From: Maricaulis sp036231565
Lineage (GTDB): Bacteria > Pseudomonadota > Alphaproteobacteria > Caulobacterales > Maricaulaceae
Length of the DNA stretch: 64,000 bases
Direction of reading: 5' to 3'
Assembly: GCA_036231565.1 (NCBI GenBank)
Contig: JAZAHA010000048.1
Span: 1 to 64,000, forward strand
This document shows, one piece after another, positions 49,847 to 58,759 of the stretch (its first letter is position 1; each line of letters starts with the position of its first letter). The notes under the pieces are model-generated. The model saw nothing but the letters and a program-made list of their open reading frames with translations, was not told the DNA's origin and ran no database searches. The position numbers and the translations under genes were made by a program.

Positions 49847-50899
49847 ATGATGGATGACACACAGACGGTGCGGCTGACATCGCTGGCGCATGGCGGCGGC
49901 TGTGGCTGCAAGCTCGATCCGGCCGTGCTCACCGATATTCTGGGGGCGCCTTCGGGCTTTCCCATGCCGAAGGACCTGCTGGTCGATGCGGCCACGCGCG
50001 ACGATGCCGCGGTCTGGCGCATCAATGACGAGACGGCCCTTGTGGCGACGACCGACTTCTTCACCCCCATTGTTGACGACCCGTTCGATTTCGGCCGCAT
50101 CGCGGCGACCAATGCGCTGTCGGACGTCTATGCCATGGGCGCAACGCCGATCTTCTGCCTGGCCATTGTCGGCATGCCGGTAAACGCCCTGCCGCGCGAA
50201 ACCGTGCGCCTGATCCTTGAGGGCGGGCGGTCGGTTGCCGAGGCGGCGGGGGCACCGGTCGCCGGCGGGCATTCCATCGATGCGGCCGAGCCGATCTACG
50301 GCCTTGTCGCTCTGGGCCTTGTGCACCCTGACCGCCTGCTGGCGAATGCGCGGGCGAAGGCGGGCGATGTCCTCATCCTCGGCAAACCCCTGGGCATCGG
50401 CATCTATTCCGCAGCCCTCAAGCGCGGCCAGCTGGGCGATGACGCCTATGCCGAGATGATTGCCTCGACCACGCGGCTCAATACGCCGGGTGCGGCACTG
50501 GCCGGCATGGCCGGTGTCCATGCGGCGACGGATGTCACCGGTTTCGGCCTGTTGGGGCATGTCTCGGAGATGGCCCAGGGCAGTGGCCTCAGGGCCCGGA
50601 TCGACCGGGACCGCGTGCCGGTCTTCGATGCGGCGCGCGCACTGGCGGGCGAGGGAATCACGACCGGGGCATCGGGCCGCAACTGGTCTGCCGTGGCAGA
50701 CGGTGTGACGCTCGCCGCGCGCCTCGGCGATGTCGAACGCGCCCTCTTGTGCGACCCGCAGACCAGCGGCGGTCTGCTGGTCTCCTGTACTCCGGACAGC
50801 GCCGATGCCGTGCTGGAGGTGTTCCGCCAGCACGGTCATACGGATGCCGCCGTGATCGGTGCGATGGAGGCCGGACCCGCCGGCGTCGGTGTGGACTGA
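49847..50899 (+). CDS. selD: Selenide, water dikinase (selenophosphate synthase)
   Basis: This 350-residue enzyme makes monoselenophosphate from selenide and ATP. The N-terminal HGGGCGCKLDPAVLTDIL has the active-site cysteine form (not selenocysteine) and the lysine. DDAAVWRINDETALVATTDF and RIAATNALSDVYAMGATPIF are ATP/Mg-binding AIRS motifs, and DVTGFGLLGHVSEMAQGSGL and LCDPQTSGGLLVSC are highly conserved in the family. It is divergent from selU. No selA, selB or selC is seen in the window, so at least here selenium use points to tRNA modification. Confidence 0.95.
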   Translation: MMDDTQTVRLTSLAHGGGCGCKLDPAVLTDILGAPSGFPMPKDLLVDAATRDDAAVWRINDETALVATTDFFTPIVDDPFDFGRIAATNALSDVYAMGATPIFCLAIVGMPVNALPRETVRLILEGGRSVAEAAGAPVAGGHSIDAAEPIYGLVALGLVHPDRLLANARAKAGDVLILGKPLGIGIYSAALKRGQLGDDAYAEMIASTTRLNTPGAALAGMAGVHAATDVTGFGLLGHVSEMAQGSGLRARIDRDRVPVFDAARALAGEGITTGASGRNWSAVADGVTLAARLGDVERALLCDPQTSGGLLVSCTPDSADAVLEVFRQHGHTDAAVIGAMEAGPAGVGVD

Positions 50900-50908
50900 G
50901 GGACGGGC

Positions 50909-51697
50909 CTAAAGCGCGAAACTGCCGACGATCGGGATGTGGTCGGAGGCCTTTTCCTTGCCGCGGGTCCTGGTGTGGATCTCCACGCCTTCCAGCCGGT
51001 CGGCCGCCTGGGGCGAGCACAGGAGATGGTCGATCCGGATGCCGTGACCCTTCTGCCAGCGGCCTGCCTGGTAATCGTAGAATGTGTACTGGTGACCGCG
51101 TCCGTCGACTTGTTCGAAGGCCTCGGTGAAGCCGAGCCATTTCAGGGCGCGGAAGGCGGCGCGCGTCTCCGGCAGGGCGAGGGCGTCGTCGGCCCACACG
51201 GCCGGATCCCAGCAATCGCTGTCGCGCGGGATGCAGTTATAGTCGCCTGCCAGGATCAGCGGTTCCTCATAGGCCAGAAGCGTCTGCGCATGGCGGCGCA
51301 GGCGCTCCATCCAGGCCAGCTTGTAGTCGTATTTCGGGCCAGGCGCCGGATTGCCGTTGGGCAGATAGATGGAGGCGACGCGCACCGGTCCCTGCTCAGC
51401 GGCGATCACGGCTTCCAGATAACGGGCCTGGTCGTCCTCATCATCGCCGGGCAGGCGCGGCAGGGCTTCCTCGATCGGGAATTTCGACAGGATCGCGACG
51501 CCGTTATAGGTCTTCTGGCCATGGGTCTCGACATTATAGCCGAGCGCCTCGATCTCCTCGCGAGGGAAGCCCTCGTCGATCGTCTTGATCTCCTGCAGGC
51601 AGACCACGTCGGGCGCGGCCTCCTTCAGCCAGTCCAGCACGTTCGGCAGGCGCGCCTTGATCGAATTGACGTTCCAGGAAGCGACAGTGAGGGTCAT
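50909..51697 (-). CDS. xthA: Exodeoxyribonuclease III
   Basis: This 262-residue enzyme is an AP endonuclease and 3'-5' exonuclease of base excision repair. Motifs are TVASWNVNSIKARLPNVLDW (Asn), VVCLQEIKTIDEGFP (catalytic Glu metal ligand), ASIYLPNGNP (Tyr region), LILAGDYNCIPRDSDCWDP (GDYN), and KASDHIPIVGSF (catalytic SDH with His). Length is standard. It converges with selD, with 9 bp between the stop codons. Confidence 0.95.
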   Translation of the reverse strand: MTLTVASWNVNSIKARLPNVLDWLKEAAPDVVCLQEIKTIDEGFPREEIEALGYNVETHGQKTYNGVAILSKFPIEEALPRLPGDDEDDQARYLEAVIAAEQGPVRVASIYLPNGNPAPGPKYDYKLAWMERLRRHAQTLLAYEEPLILAGDYNCIPRDSDCWDPAVWADDALALPETRAAFRALKWLGFTEAFEQVDGRGHQYTFYDYQAGRWQKGHGIRIDHLLCSPQAADRLEGVEIHTRTRGKEKASDHIPIVGSFAL

Positions 51698-51774
51698 GGC
51701 GGTCCAGGTTCCGGTTTCAGGTTCTGCTGCAGCTTAAGACGTTTCGCGGGTGAAAAAAGCCGCGAGTTCCCGCC

Positions 51775-52461
51775 TCAGCTGCCAAAGCCGTGGAAGCTGG
51801 AGAACGCGTCAACGCCCGCACGGGCCGTGCGCGTGGTGTTGATCGGCGCGTCCGGGTCGGCATGGCCCAGGGCAATGCCGCAGAACAGGGTGTGATCATC
51901 GCCGATGCCCACGGCGCCTTTCACGGCCTTCGGGAAGGCGGCCCAGAATTCCTGGCAACAGGTGGCAAGACCGGCTTCTTCGGCGGCAAGCAGGAAGGAC
52001 TGGATGAACATGCCGCAATCGGACCACTGGCCGGGCTGCATGGATGTGTGCAGTGAGACGAAGAGGCCGACCGGCGCGCCGAAGAACTCGAAATTCCGGG
52101 CGAACTGCATCAGTCGGCCCGTCTTGTCTTCGCGATCGATGCCGATCGACGCATACATCGCCTCGCCGCAGGCAAAGCGGCGGGAATACCAGGGTTCTTC
52201 CAGCGGTTTGGGATAGACGCGGTATTCCAGCTCCGGCTCACCCTTGAAGTGCTCGGCCTGGCTCGCCTTCACCGCGTCGATGACCCGCTGGCGTGCCTCA
52301 CCGGCGACGACGTGTATCTGCCAGGGCTGAAGATTGCCCCCGGACGGCGCCCGGCTGGCCAGTTCGAGCAGGCCGCGGACCTGATCCGCGCTGACCGGAG
52401 TATCGAGAAAAGCGCGTGTGGAGATGCGCTGTCTGAGCGCATCGGAAACGGAAAGCGTCAT
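51775..52461 (-). CDS. Nitroreductase family protein
   Basis: This 228-residue FMN-dependent reductase starts VSDALRQRISTRAFLDTPVS, the typical RxSxRxF phosphate-binding start of nitroreductases. LLELASRAPSGGNLQPWQIH follows as a conserved helix-loop, and later CGMFIQSFLLAAEEAGLATC and CGIALGHADPDAPINTTRTA (the G.a.G.p...n..R motif). It would reduce nitro compounds, quinones or related substrates with NAD(P)H. The natural substrate is unknown. ATG 52461 is chosen; an ORF start three codons upstream is also possible. Confidence 0.9.
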   Translation of the reverse strand: MTLSVSDALRQRISTRAFLDTPVSADQVRGLLELASRAPSGGNLQPWQIHVVAGEARQRVIDAVKASQAEHFKGEPELEYRVYPKPLEEPWYSRRFACGEAMYASIGIDREDKTGRLMQFARNFEFFGAPVGLFVSLHTSMQPGQWSDCGMFIQSFLLAAEEAGLATCCQEFWAAFPKAVKGAVGIGDDHTLFCGIALGHADPDAPINTTRTARAGVDAFSSFHGFGS

Positions 52462-52543
52462 CGGGACCAACCTGATATCTGTTTGTCCCGAGAGTAGAGG
52501 TCCGGCGCGCGAACCGGAAGCCGGTCGCGCGCCGGGATCGCTA

Positions 52544-52897
52544 TCAGGCCTCGAACACAGGCTCGAAACCGCCGAAGATCATGCGGCGGCCGTCGAAGGG
52601 CATCGGGTTGGTCTCCGGGCTGAAGGCCGGGTCTTCCATCATGGCCTGGAAGGCGGTGTCTGCGGCTTCCTTCGAGGGCCAGACGATCCAGGACAAGACG
52701 ACGGTTTCGTCGTCCTTCAGCTTGACGGCCATGGGAAAGGACGTGGTCTCGCCGCCCGGCACGTCATCGCCCCAGCATTCCATGATGCTCAGGGCTCCGT
52801 GCTTCTTGAAGTGGTCGGCCGCCTGGCGGGCGTGATCCAGAAAAGCCTGCCGGTTGGCGGTCGGGACAGGGGCAACCATGCCGCTGATATAAGTCAT
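52544..52897 (-). CDS. DUF1428 family protein
   Basis: This 117-residue protein belongs to DUF1428, small ferredoxin-like alpha/beta-barrel proteins of unknown function. It has MTYISGMVAPVPTANRQAFL, ALSIMECWGDDVPGGETTSF, and SKEAADTAFQAMMEDPAFSP then MPFDGRRMIFGGFEP, all typical. It lies downstream of a VOC gene and opposite to an HxlR regulator, a context that suggests a stress or degradation operon. Confidence 0.88.
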   Translation of the reverse strand: MTYISGMVAPVPTANRQAFLDHARQAADHFKKHGALSIMECWGDDVPGGETTSFPMAVKLKDDETVVLSWIVWPSKEAADTAFQAMMEDPAFSPETNPMPFDGRRMIFGGFEPVFEA

Positions 52898-52931
52898 GAA
52901 TGTATTTCTCCAGGGTTGATTGAAAAGGGTG

Positions 52932-53363
52932 TCAGGCGTCGGCCATTTCCTGGCCGGCCTTCATCGCGGCTTCCATGTCCATCCAGGCCAGTTCCCAGAT
53001 GTGGCCGTCAGGATCGGCAAAGCTGCGCCCGTACATGAAGCCGTGATCCTGGGGCGGGCAGGGATCGACCCGGCCGCCCGCCGTGCCCGCCTTGTCGGCG
53101 GTTTCATCGACATGGTTGCGGCTTTCACGCGACAGGCAGTTCAGCACCTGTGCCGACGTATGCGCGTCGACGATCGTGCGATCGGTGAACTGGTTGAAGC
53201 GCGCATGCGTGAGCAACATGACACTGATGGTGTCCGAAAAGGTCATCATCGCGGCACTGCCGTCGCAGAAGCGTTCGTCCTTTATCGCGCCGACGGCTTG
53301 GTAAAAGGCAATCGACCGCTCAAGATCGGTGACGGGCAGGTTGACGAAAATCATTTGCGGCAT
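52932..53363 (-). CDS. VOC (glyoxalase/bleomycin-resistance) family protein
   Basis: This 143-residue protein has the VOC beta-alpha-beta-beta-beta repeats: MPQMIFVNLPVTDLERSIAF at the start, then MTFSDTISVMLLTHARFNQF, and at the end HGFMYGRSFADPDGHIWELA, in which DPDGHIWEL carries the usual metal or substrate residue (Glu). This subgroup is often misannotated as glyoxalase; the substrate is unknown. ATG 53363 matches the family start. It is probably cotranscribed with the DUF1428 gene (34-bp gap). Confidence 0.88.
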   Translation of the reverse strand: MPQMIFVNLPVTDLERSIAFYQAVGAIKDERFCDGSAAMMTFSDTISVMLLTHARFNQFTDRTIVDAHTSAQVLNCLSRESRNHVDETADKAGTAGGRVDPCPPQDHGFMYGRSFADPDGHIWELAWMDMEAAMKAGQEMADA

Positions 53364-53421
53364 AGGGGTGCTCCCGTGTTGGTCTTGGCGATCCTGCCGA
53401 ATGAGATTATAAAAAGCAACT

Positions 53422-54123
53422 ATGAAGTCACAAAAAATAACCAAATTGGATTCCAAAGGGCCGCCAAAACGTTATGACGATGCCTGCGCAGCCGCGCATG
53501 CCATGGAGATTCTGGGGGAGCGCTGGGCACTGCTCGTAGTGCGCGAACTGCACACCGGCCCCCGGCGGTTCACCGATATCCGGGCCGCCCTGCCAGGCAT
53601 CAGCGCGAATGTCCTGACCCAGCGCCTGGAAGGGCTTGAGGCGGCCGGGGTTGTGCGCCGGACCGAGCTGCCGCCGCCGGCCGCGTCGAAAGTCTACGAG
53701 CTGACAGAGTGGGGTGCGCAGAGCGGGCCGATCTTCGAGGCGCTTGGCCGCTGGGCGGCACGCTCGCCCTGGAATACCGGGACCTGCTTCAGCGCTGCAT
53801 CCTTCATGCTGTCGCTGCGCACCATGTTCAGCGCTGACAAGGCCGGAGATCTGGCCGCCACGATCGATTTCCGGATCGGCGTGACCCGGCTCACCTGCCG
53901 CATCGCGGAGGGCGTGCTGACGATTGACGCGGGCGAAAGTGAAGCGCCCGATCTTGTTCTCACCGGGCCCGGTGAGGCGCTGGCCGGCCTGATCTATGGC
54001 GGTGTTCCGCTGACCGCGCTGGAGGCTGACGGAGCTGTTGCCGTGGCGGGCGACCGGTCGCTGGCGGAACGCCTGCCAGGCCTCTTCCCGCTGCCTGATG
54101 TGGCGCCGAAGCCGGGCGCGTAG
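53422..54123 (+). CDS. HxlR-family regulator with SCP2-like C-terminal domain
   Basis: This 233-residue protein has an HxlR winged helix (about 15-115: CAAAHAMEILGERWALLVVR, then LPGISANVLTQRLEGLEAAG, VVRRTELPPPAASKVYELTE). The C-terminal domain (about 125-225), with DFRIGVTRLTCRIAEGVLTI and PDLVLTGPGEALAGLIYGG, resembles SCP2-like sterol-carrier domains that bind lipophilic ligands. It diverges from the VOC/DUF1428 genes (58 bp) and probably controls them. A long ORF start is well placed; AAAAAGCA precedes the ATG without a strong Shine-Dalgarno. Confidence 0.88.
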   Translation: MKSQKITKLDSKGPPKRYDDACAAAHAMEILGERWALLVVRELHTGPRRFTDIRAALPGISANVLTQRLEGLEAAGVVRRTELPPPAASKVYELTEWGAQSGPIFEALGRWAARSPWNTGTCFSAASFMLSLRTMFSADKAGDLAATIDFRIGVTRLTCRIAEGVLTIDAGESEAPDLVLTGPGEALAGLIYGGVPLTALEADGAVAVAGDRSLAERLPGLFPLPDVAPKPGA

Positions 54124-54317
54124 CTCACTTCCTCCCCATGGAATGGGGCGGGGGACCCGCGAAGCGGGGGAGGGGGCGCCGCGGTACGCGGCGGAATGGA
54201 GGAGCAAGGTTCGAACGCCCCCGGGCGCTCCGCGCCGCCCCCCAAACAGCACTCTTTGGCGACCCGATGCTGTGCATCGGCCCACTTCCCCACACGTGGG
54301 GAAGAAAGCGCGGGATG
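54124..54317. repeat. Intergenic palindromic repeat region (copy 1)
   Basis: No gene is seen here. Two hairpins stand next to each other: CCGATGC/GCATCGG (54264-54280) and CTTCCCCAC/GTGGGGAAG (54285-54304). The pair recurs in inverted orientation at 62380-62423. A further GC-rich repeat (54129-54170) precedes them. They separate two convergent genes (HxlR and erpA) and could serve as bidirectional terminators. Confidence 0.75.
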
Positions 54318-54647
54318 CTAGATCGAGAAACTCGTCCCGCAGCCGCAGGCTGCGGTGGCGTTCGGATTGTGGATCTTGAAGGCGGCGCCGATCAGCTCGT
54401 CGACATAGTCGATTTCCGAACCCTCCAGGAAGGGCAGGGAGGCTTCGTCGATCACGACTTTCGCGCCGTCACGCTCGATCAGCTGGTCGTCGTCGCGGAC
54501 ATCGGCGTCGAGGGCGAATGTGTAGGAGAATCCGGAGCAGCCGCCGCCTTCCACACCAACACGCAGCAGCGTTCCCGCGGCCTGGCCGGCGAGGATGGTG
54601 TTGATCTGTTTGGCCGCGGAGGCCGAGAGGGTAACATTGGCTGTCAT
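54318..54647 (-). CDS. erpA: Iron-sulfur cluster insertion protein ErpA
   Basis: This 109-residue A-type carrier delivers Fe-S clusters to target proteins. It has the three conserved cysteines of the family: VGVEGGGCSGFSYTFALD and ATAACGCGTSFSI (C-x-G-C plus the earlier Cys). The start MTANVTLSASAAKQINTILA fits the family; the ORF further upstream extends antisense to the dgt promoter region. Divergent dgt starts 80 bp away. Confidence 0.92.
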   Translation of the reverse strand: MTANVTLSASAAKQINTILAGQAAGTLLRVGVEGGGCSGFSYTFALDADVRDDDQLIERDGAKVVIDEASLPFLEGSEIDYVDELIGAAFKIHNPNATAACGCGTSFSI

Positions 54648-54727
54648 GGCAAAACCCGTTGGGGCATTCAGTTTCGCACTGTCATACCGTATATGGACCG
54701 CCAAGTGCGCCGATGAAAGGCCCCGAT

Positions 54728-55918
54728 ATGACGATTGCGGCGACCGACCGAAGCCGAGCCCCCTTTGCCTGCCACCCGTCGCGGTCCCGCGGCCGCCGGT
54801 TCGACCAGCCCGACAGCGCCATGCGCAATGCCTTCCAGCGCGACCGCGACCGGATCATCCACTCGGCCGCATTCCGCCGTCTGAAGGAAAAGACCCAGGT
54901 GTTCGTGGCGCATGAGGGTGATCAGTACCGCACCCGTCTGACCCACTCCCTGGAAGTCGCCCAGATCGCCCGCACCCTGGCGCGCACGCTGGGGGCCGAC
55001 GAGGACCTCGCCGAGGCGCTGGCCCTGGCGCACGATCTGGGGCATCCGCCCTTCGGTCATGAGGGCGAGCGCGTTCTCGCCCAGCGCATGAAGGATTATG
55101 GCGGCTTCGACCACAACGCCCAGACCCTGCGCGTCGTGACAAAGCTGGAAGTGCGCTATCCGCAGTTTGAAGGGCTGAACCTGACCTGGGAGACGCTGGA
55201 AGGCGTGGTGAAGCACAATGGCCCGCTGCTCACCGAGGCCTCGGGCGAGGCGGACCTGGCCTGGGCCTTCACCGATTATGACGGCTGGCGCGATCTGGAA
55301 CTCGACACGCATGCCGGTCTGGAAGCCCAGATCGCGGCTCTGTCCGACGACATTGCCTACAATAATCACGATATCGATGACGGCCTGCGCTCGGGCCTTC
55401 TGCAGCTGGAGCCATTGCTGGAACTGCCGCTGGTCGGCGAGATTTTCCGCCGCGTCGAGAAACGCTGGCCCGGCCAGCCGCGCACCATCGTGATTCACGA
55501 GGCGGTGCGCGACCTGATCGGGGTGATGGTCGGCGATGTACTGGAAGAGACGCGCCGGCGGATCGATGCGGCCCGGCCGGAGACGGCGGAGGATCTGCGC
55601 CGGCTCGACCAGCCCGTCGTGGCCTTCTCCGAGGAGATGGTGCTGCATCTGGCCGCGCTGCGCCGCCATCTCTTCGCCCATATGTACCGGCACTACAAGG
55701 TGAACCGGATGATGAGTCAGGCGGGTCGTGTGATGCGTGATCTGTTTGATCTTTATCTCAACGATCCCGGCGTCTTGCCGACCGATGTTCAGGCGGGGAT
55801 GCAGGGCGCCGGCACGGCCGAGTCGGCGCGTCATGTCTGCGATTACATCGCCGGCATGACCGACCGGTTCGCCGTTGAGGAACACCGCCGCCTGTTCACG
55901 GTTCAGGGATATTTCTGA
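54728..55918 (+). CDS. dgt: Deoxyguanosinetriphosphate triphosphohydrolase-like protein
   Basis: This 396-residue HD-domain enzyme would hydrolyse dNTPs to nucleoside and triphosphate. It has RIIHSAAFRRLKEKTQVFVA, YRTRLTHSLEVAQIARTLAR (HD ligand His), EALALAHDLGHPPFGHEGER (HD motif) and IAYNNHDIDDGLRSGLL (distal Asp). This is the short Dgt type 2 subfamily common in alphaproteobacteria, which can be activated by dNTPs. ATG 54728 is preferred; the longer ORF overlaps erpA upstream DNA. It may tune dNTP pools. Confidence 0.93.
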   Translation: MTIAATDRSRAPFACHPSRSRGRRFDQPDSAMRNAFQRDRDRIIHSAAFRRLKEKTQVFVAHEGDQYRTRLTHSLEVAQIARTLARTLGADEDLAEALALAHDLGHPPFGHEGERVLAQRMKDYGGFDHNAQTLRVVTKLEVRYPQFEGLNLTWETLEGVVKHNGPLLTEASGEADLAWAFTDYDGWRDLELDTHAGLEAQIAALSDDIAYNNHDIDDGLRSGLLQLEPLLELPLVGEIFRRVEKRWPGQPRTIVIHEAVRDLIGVMVGDVLEETRRRIDAARPETAEDLRRLDQPVVAFSEEMVLHLAALRRHLFAHMYRHYKVNRMMSQAGRVMRDLFDLYLNDPGVLPTDVQAGMQGAGTAESARHVCDYIAGMTDRFAVEEHRRLFTVQGYF

Positions 55919-56044
55919 GCCAGGCTGCCGGATGCGGCCGCACCGGGCTGCACCGGCGCATGAATTGCGGCGCCATCCGGTGCTATCGTTTTTCGCGCGG
56001 GAAGCGATTCGCTTGCCGCAAGAGCTGTGAGACGCCAGAGCACG

Positions 56045-56905
56045 ATGACCGACAAGGATGATGACAGCCGCATCGGCGCCTATGCCCCGCCGGCGGACGA
56101 GTTCTCCACTTTCGATGCGCGCGAGGAAGACGCGCGCCGCGGCCCGCTGCTGCTGACGGCAGCGCTGGCGGTGTTCATCCTGTTCCTCGGCGTTGTGTGG
56201 AGTGCCTATAATCAGGGCCTGCGCGAAAGCGGCCGTGACGGCGCACCGCGGCTTGTTCCCAATGAAGAGCCTTATCGTGAGCGCCCGGCCGACCCGGGCG
56301 GCGAGGAGACGCCGGACACGGATCTGGAAGTCTATGACCGTCTGACCGGCGACAGCGATGAGGGCGATGGTCCGGTCTCCCTGCGCCCGGCGCCGGAAGA
56401 GCCGATCGAGGACAGCCGTCCGGCCCTGCGGGTCGAGACGGTCGATGCCGACGAGACGGGCGAGGACGTCACGCCGCGCCAGGCGCCCGATCGTCCGGCG
56501 GAGACACAGCCCGATCCCGAGCCGCAGGAAACGGCGCCGGCGCAGAGCGAGCTGGAGCCCGAGCCTGCTACGCGCGATTCCGAGCCTGAACCCGCCCCGG
56601 CGGAAACCCGGTCCGATCCTGCACCGGCCCAGCCGGCTCCGGCAGTGAACCGCAATGGCGACTGGGTGGTACAGATCGCCGCCTTCCGCAGCGAAGCCGA
56701 CGCCGAAGCGGCCTGGGTCGCCTTCCGCACGCGCTTCTCCGACATTGCCTCAGGCCTGGCGCCGGATGTGGTGCAGGTCGAGATTCCCAATCGCGGCACC
56801 TATCATCGCCTGCGCATCGCGGCGTTCGAGACGCGCGATGACGCGGTCGGCTTCTGCTCGACCCTGCAGGGCCGCGGTCAGGACTGCCTGGTGGCGCGCC
56901 GATGA
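56045..56905 (+). CDS. SPOR-domain cell-envelope protein
   Basis: This 286-residue inner-membrane protein has a cytoplasmic N-terminus (about 1-34), one transmembrane helix (GPLLLTAALAVFILFLGVVW), an acidic Pro/Glu-rich periplasmic linker (about 70-205) and a C-terminal SPOR domain (NGDWVVQIAAFRSEADAEAA to GQDCLVARR). SPOR domains bind denuded glycan strands at the division site. Position ahead of nagZ, another peptidoglycan gene, supports a wall role. nagZ overlaps the end by ATGA. The start 56045 is the second in-frame ATG-type codon. Confidence 0.9.
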   Translation: MTDKDDDSRIGAYAPPADEFSTFDAREEDARRGPLLLTAALAVFILFLGVVWSAYNQGLRESGRDGAPRLVPNEEPYRERPADPGGEETPDTDLEVYDRLTGDSDEGDGPVSLRPAPEEPIEDSRPALRVETVDADETGEDVTPRQAPDRPAETQPDPEPQETAPAQSELEPEPATRDSEPEPAPAETRSDPAPAQPAPAVNRNGDWVVQIAAFRSEADAEAAWVAFRTRFSDIASGLAPDVVQVEIPNRGTYHRLRIAAFETRDDAVGFCSTLQGRGQDCLVARR

Positions 56906-57921
56906 GCGGCGTGTCTTCGGCGATCTATGGTCTGGCCGGGCTGACGCTCGATCCGGAAGAAAAGGCCTTCTTCCGCGATGCCGACCCCTGGGGCTTCATC
57001 CTGTTTGCCCGCAATGTCGAAGGCGTGCGCCAGCTCTCGCGCCTGACGCTGGAACTGCGCGACTGCGTGGGCCGGGATGCCCCGATCCTGATCGACCAGG
57101 AAGGCGGGCGCGTGGCGCGTCTGAAACCGCCGACCTGGCGGGCTGCGCCTGCGGCCCAGCGTTTCGCCGATCTCTATCTCAGGGACGAGGAAGCGGCGAT
57201 CGAGGCGACGCGCCTCAATCATCGCCTGCTCGCGCACGAGCTGCGCGCGGTCGGGATCGATGTCGACTGTGCGCCCGTTGCCGATCTGCGCATCGAGGGC
57301 GCTGACGCGATTATCGGGGATCGTGCCTTCGGGACGACGCCGGAACCCATCGCCCACCTCGGCCGCGCCGCGATGGAGGGGCTGATGGCGGGCGGTGTTG
57401 CTCCGATCATCAAGCACATTCCCGGTCACGGCCGGGCGAAGGCCGACAGCCATCTGGAATTGCCGGTGGTGCCGGAGGAGCATGGCCTGCTGTCGGAGAC
57501 CGATTTTGCGCCCTTCAAGGCCCTGAACGATGCGCCGATGGCGATGACGGCCCACATCGTCTACGCCGATATCGATGACAGCGCCCCGGCGACCCAGTCG
57601 CGCGAGGTCGTGGAAAAGGTGATCCGCAGCGAGATCGGTTTTGACGGTCTCCTGATGACCGACGATCTGTCGATGAAGGCGCTGCAGGGGACGTTCCGCG
57701 AGCGGGGCGAGCGGTCCTTGAAGGCCGGGTGTGATATGCTGCTTCACTGCAATGGCGACATGGCGGAAATGAAGGCTGTCGCCGAAGGGGCTGCAAGGCT
57801 GGACGGCAAGCGCCTGGAACGGGCCGATGCCGCCGCCGCGGCGCGCGGGACAATCGAAGAATTCGACCCGCAGGACGCCGAATCGCGGCTGAATGCCTTG
57901 CTTGAACCTGTCACAGGCTAG
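56902..57921 (+). CDS. nagZ: Beta-N-acetylhexosaminidase NagZ
   Basis: This 339-residue GH3 enzyme removes GlcNAc from anhydro-muropeptides in cytoplasmic peptidoglycan recycling. It has GFILFARNVEGVRQLSRLTL, PILIDQEGGRVARLKPPTW, IIKHIPGHGRAKADSHLELP (catalytic His-Asp loop, KHxPGHGxxxxDSH) and FDGLLMTDDLSMKAL (nucleophile Asp in MTDDLSM). It overlaps the SPOR gene by 4 nt and is followed by scpA. It may affect induction of beta-lactamase through its product, as in other bacteria. Confidence 0.95.
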   Translation: MSGVSSAIYGLAGLTLDPEEKAFFRDADPWGFILFARNVEGVRQLSRLTLELRDCVGRDAPILIDQEGGRVARLKPPTWRAAPAAQRFADLYLRDEEAAIEATRLNHRLLAHELRAVGIDVDCAPVADLRIEGADAIIGDRAFGTTPEPIAHLGRAAMEGLMAGGVAPIIKHIPGHGRAKADSHLELPVVPEEHGLLSETDFAPFKALNDAPMAMTAHIVYADIDDSAPATQSREVVEKVIRSEIGFDGLLMTDDLSMKALQGTFRERGERSLKAGCDMLLHCNGDMAEMKAVAEGAARLDGKRLERADAAAAARGTIEEFDPQDAESRLNALLEPVTG

Positions 57922-57934
57922 CGGGGCGGCTCAC

Positions 57935-58759
57935 GTGTCGGAGCGAAACTTGATCGAGGAGTTCGAGGAGGACGTACGGTTTGAAGCCGCCGAGGAGGCG
58001 GAAGCCGACGCCCTGATCGTCGATCTGGACGGCTTTGAAGGTCCGCTCCACCTGCTCTTGGCTCTCGCCCGCAAGCGCAAGGTCGATCTCGCCCGGATAT
58101 CCATCCTGGAGCTGGCCGAACAGTATCTGCAATTCATGGAAGCGGCGCGCCGCCGCCGGCTCGATCTGGCGGCCGACTATCTGGTGATGGCGGCCTGGCT
58201 GGCCTTCCTGAAATCGAAAATGCTGCTGCCCAAGCCGAAGAAGGATGAAGACGAGGCACCCGCCGAGGTCATGGCCGCGGCGCTGGCCTTCCGTCTGCGG
58301 CGGCTGGAAGCCATGCGTGCCGCCGGTGAGGCCCTGTTTGCCCAGCCGCTCCTGCACACGGATGTGCATCCCGGCGGCCAGCCGGATGGGGTGCGCTCGA
58401 CCCGGTCGGTGATCTATGAAGCCGATCTGCACGATCTCCTGTCGGCCTATTCGCGCCGCCGGATCCGGCAGGCGCGCTCGTCCTACCGGCCGCCATCACC
58501 GCGTGTCTACCAGCTCGATACGGCCCGCCAGCGGCTGGACAAGCTGATGCCGGAAATCCGCGACTGGCGCGATCTGGATACCCTGTTGCCGGATATGGGG
58601 GAATTGGGCGCCAATCCACCGCCCCTGCGCTCCGTGCGGGCCAGCTCGATGCTGGCCGCCCTTGAAATCACCAAGGAAGGCCATGCACGATTGCGTCAGC
58701 GCGAGGCCTATGCCCCGCTCTACGTTCGGGCTGCCGGGGACAACGCAGAGCATGACTGA
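57935..58759 (+). CDS. scpA: Segregation and condensation protein A
   Basis: This 274-residue kleisin bridges the SMC ATPase heads with ScpB for chromosome condensation. It has LIVDLDGFEGPLHLLLALAR, VDLARISILELAEQYLQFME and LDLAADYLVMAAWLAFLKSK as the typical N-terminal block, and the C-terminal winged helix ends HARLRQREAYAPLYVR. GTG 57935 is chosen because it lies just after the nagZ stop; a longer ORF start inside nagZ is less plausible. scpB overlaps the end (ATGACTGA). Confidence 0.92.
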   Translation: MSERNLIEEFEEDVRFEAAEEAEADALIVDLDGFEGPLHLLLALARKRKVDLARISILELAEQYLQFMEAARRRRLDLAADYLVMAAWLAFLKSKMLLPKPKKDEDEAPAEVMAAALAFRLRRLEAMRAAGEALFAQPLLHTDVHPGGQPDGVRSTRSVIYEADLHDLLSAYSRRRIRQARSSYRPPSPRVYQLDTARQRLDKLMPEIRDWRDLDTLLPDMGELGANPPPLRSVRASSMLAALEITKEGHARLRQREAYAPLYVRAAGDNAEHD

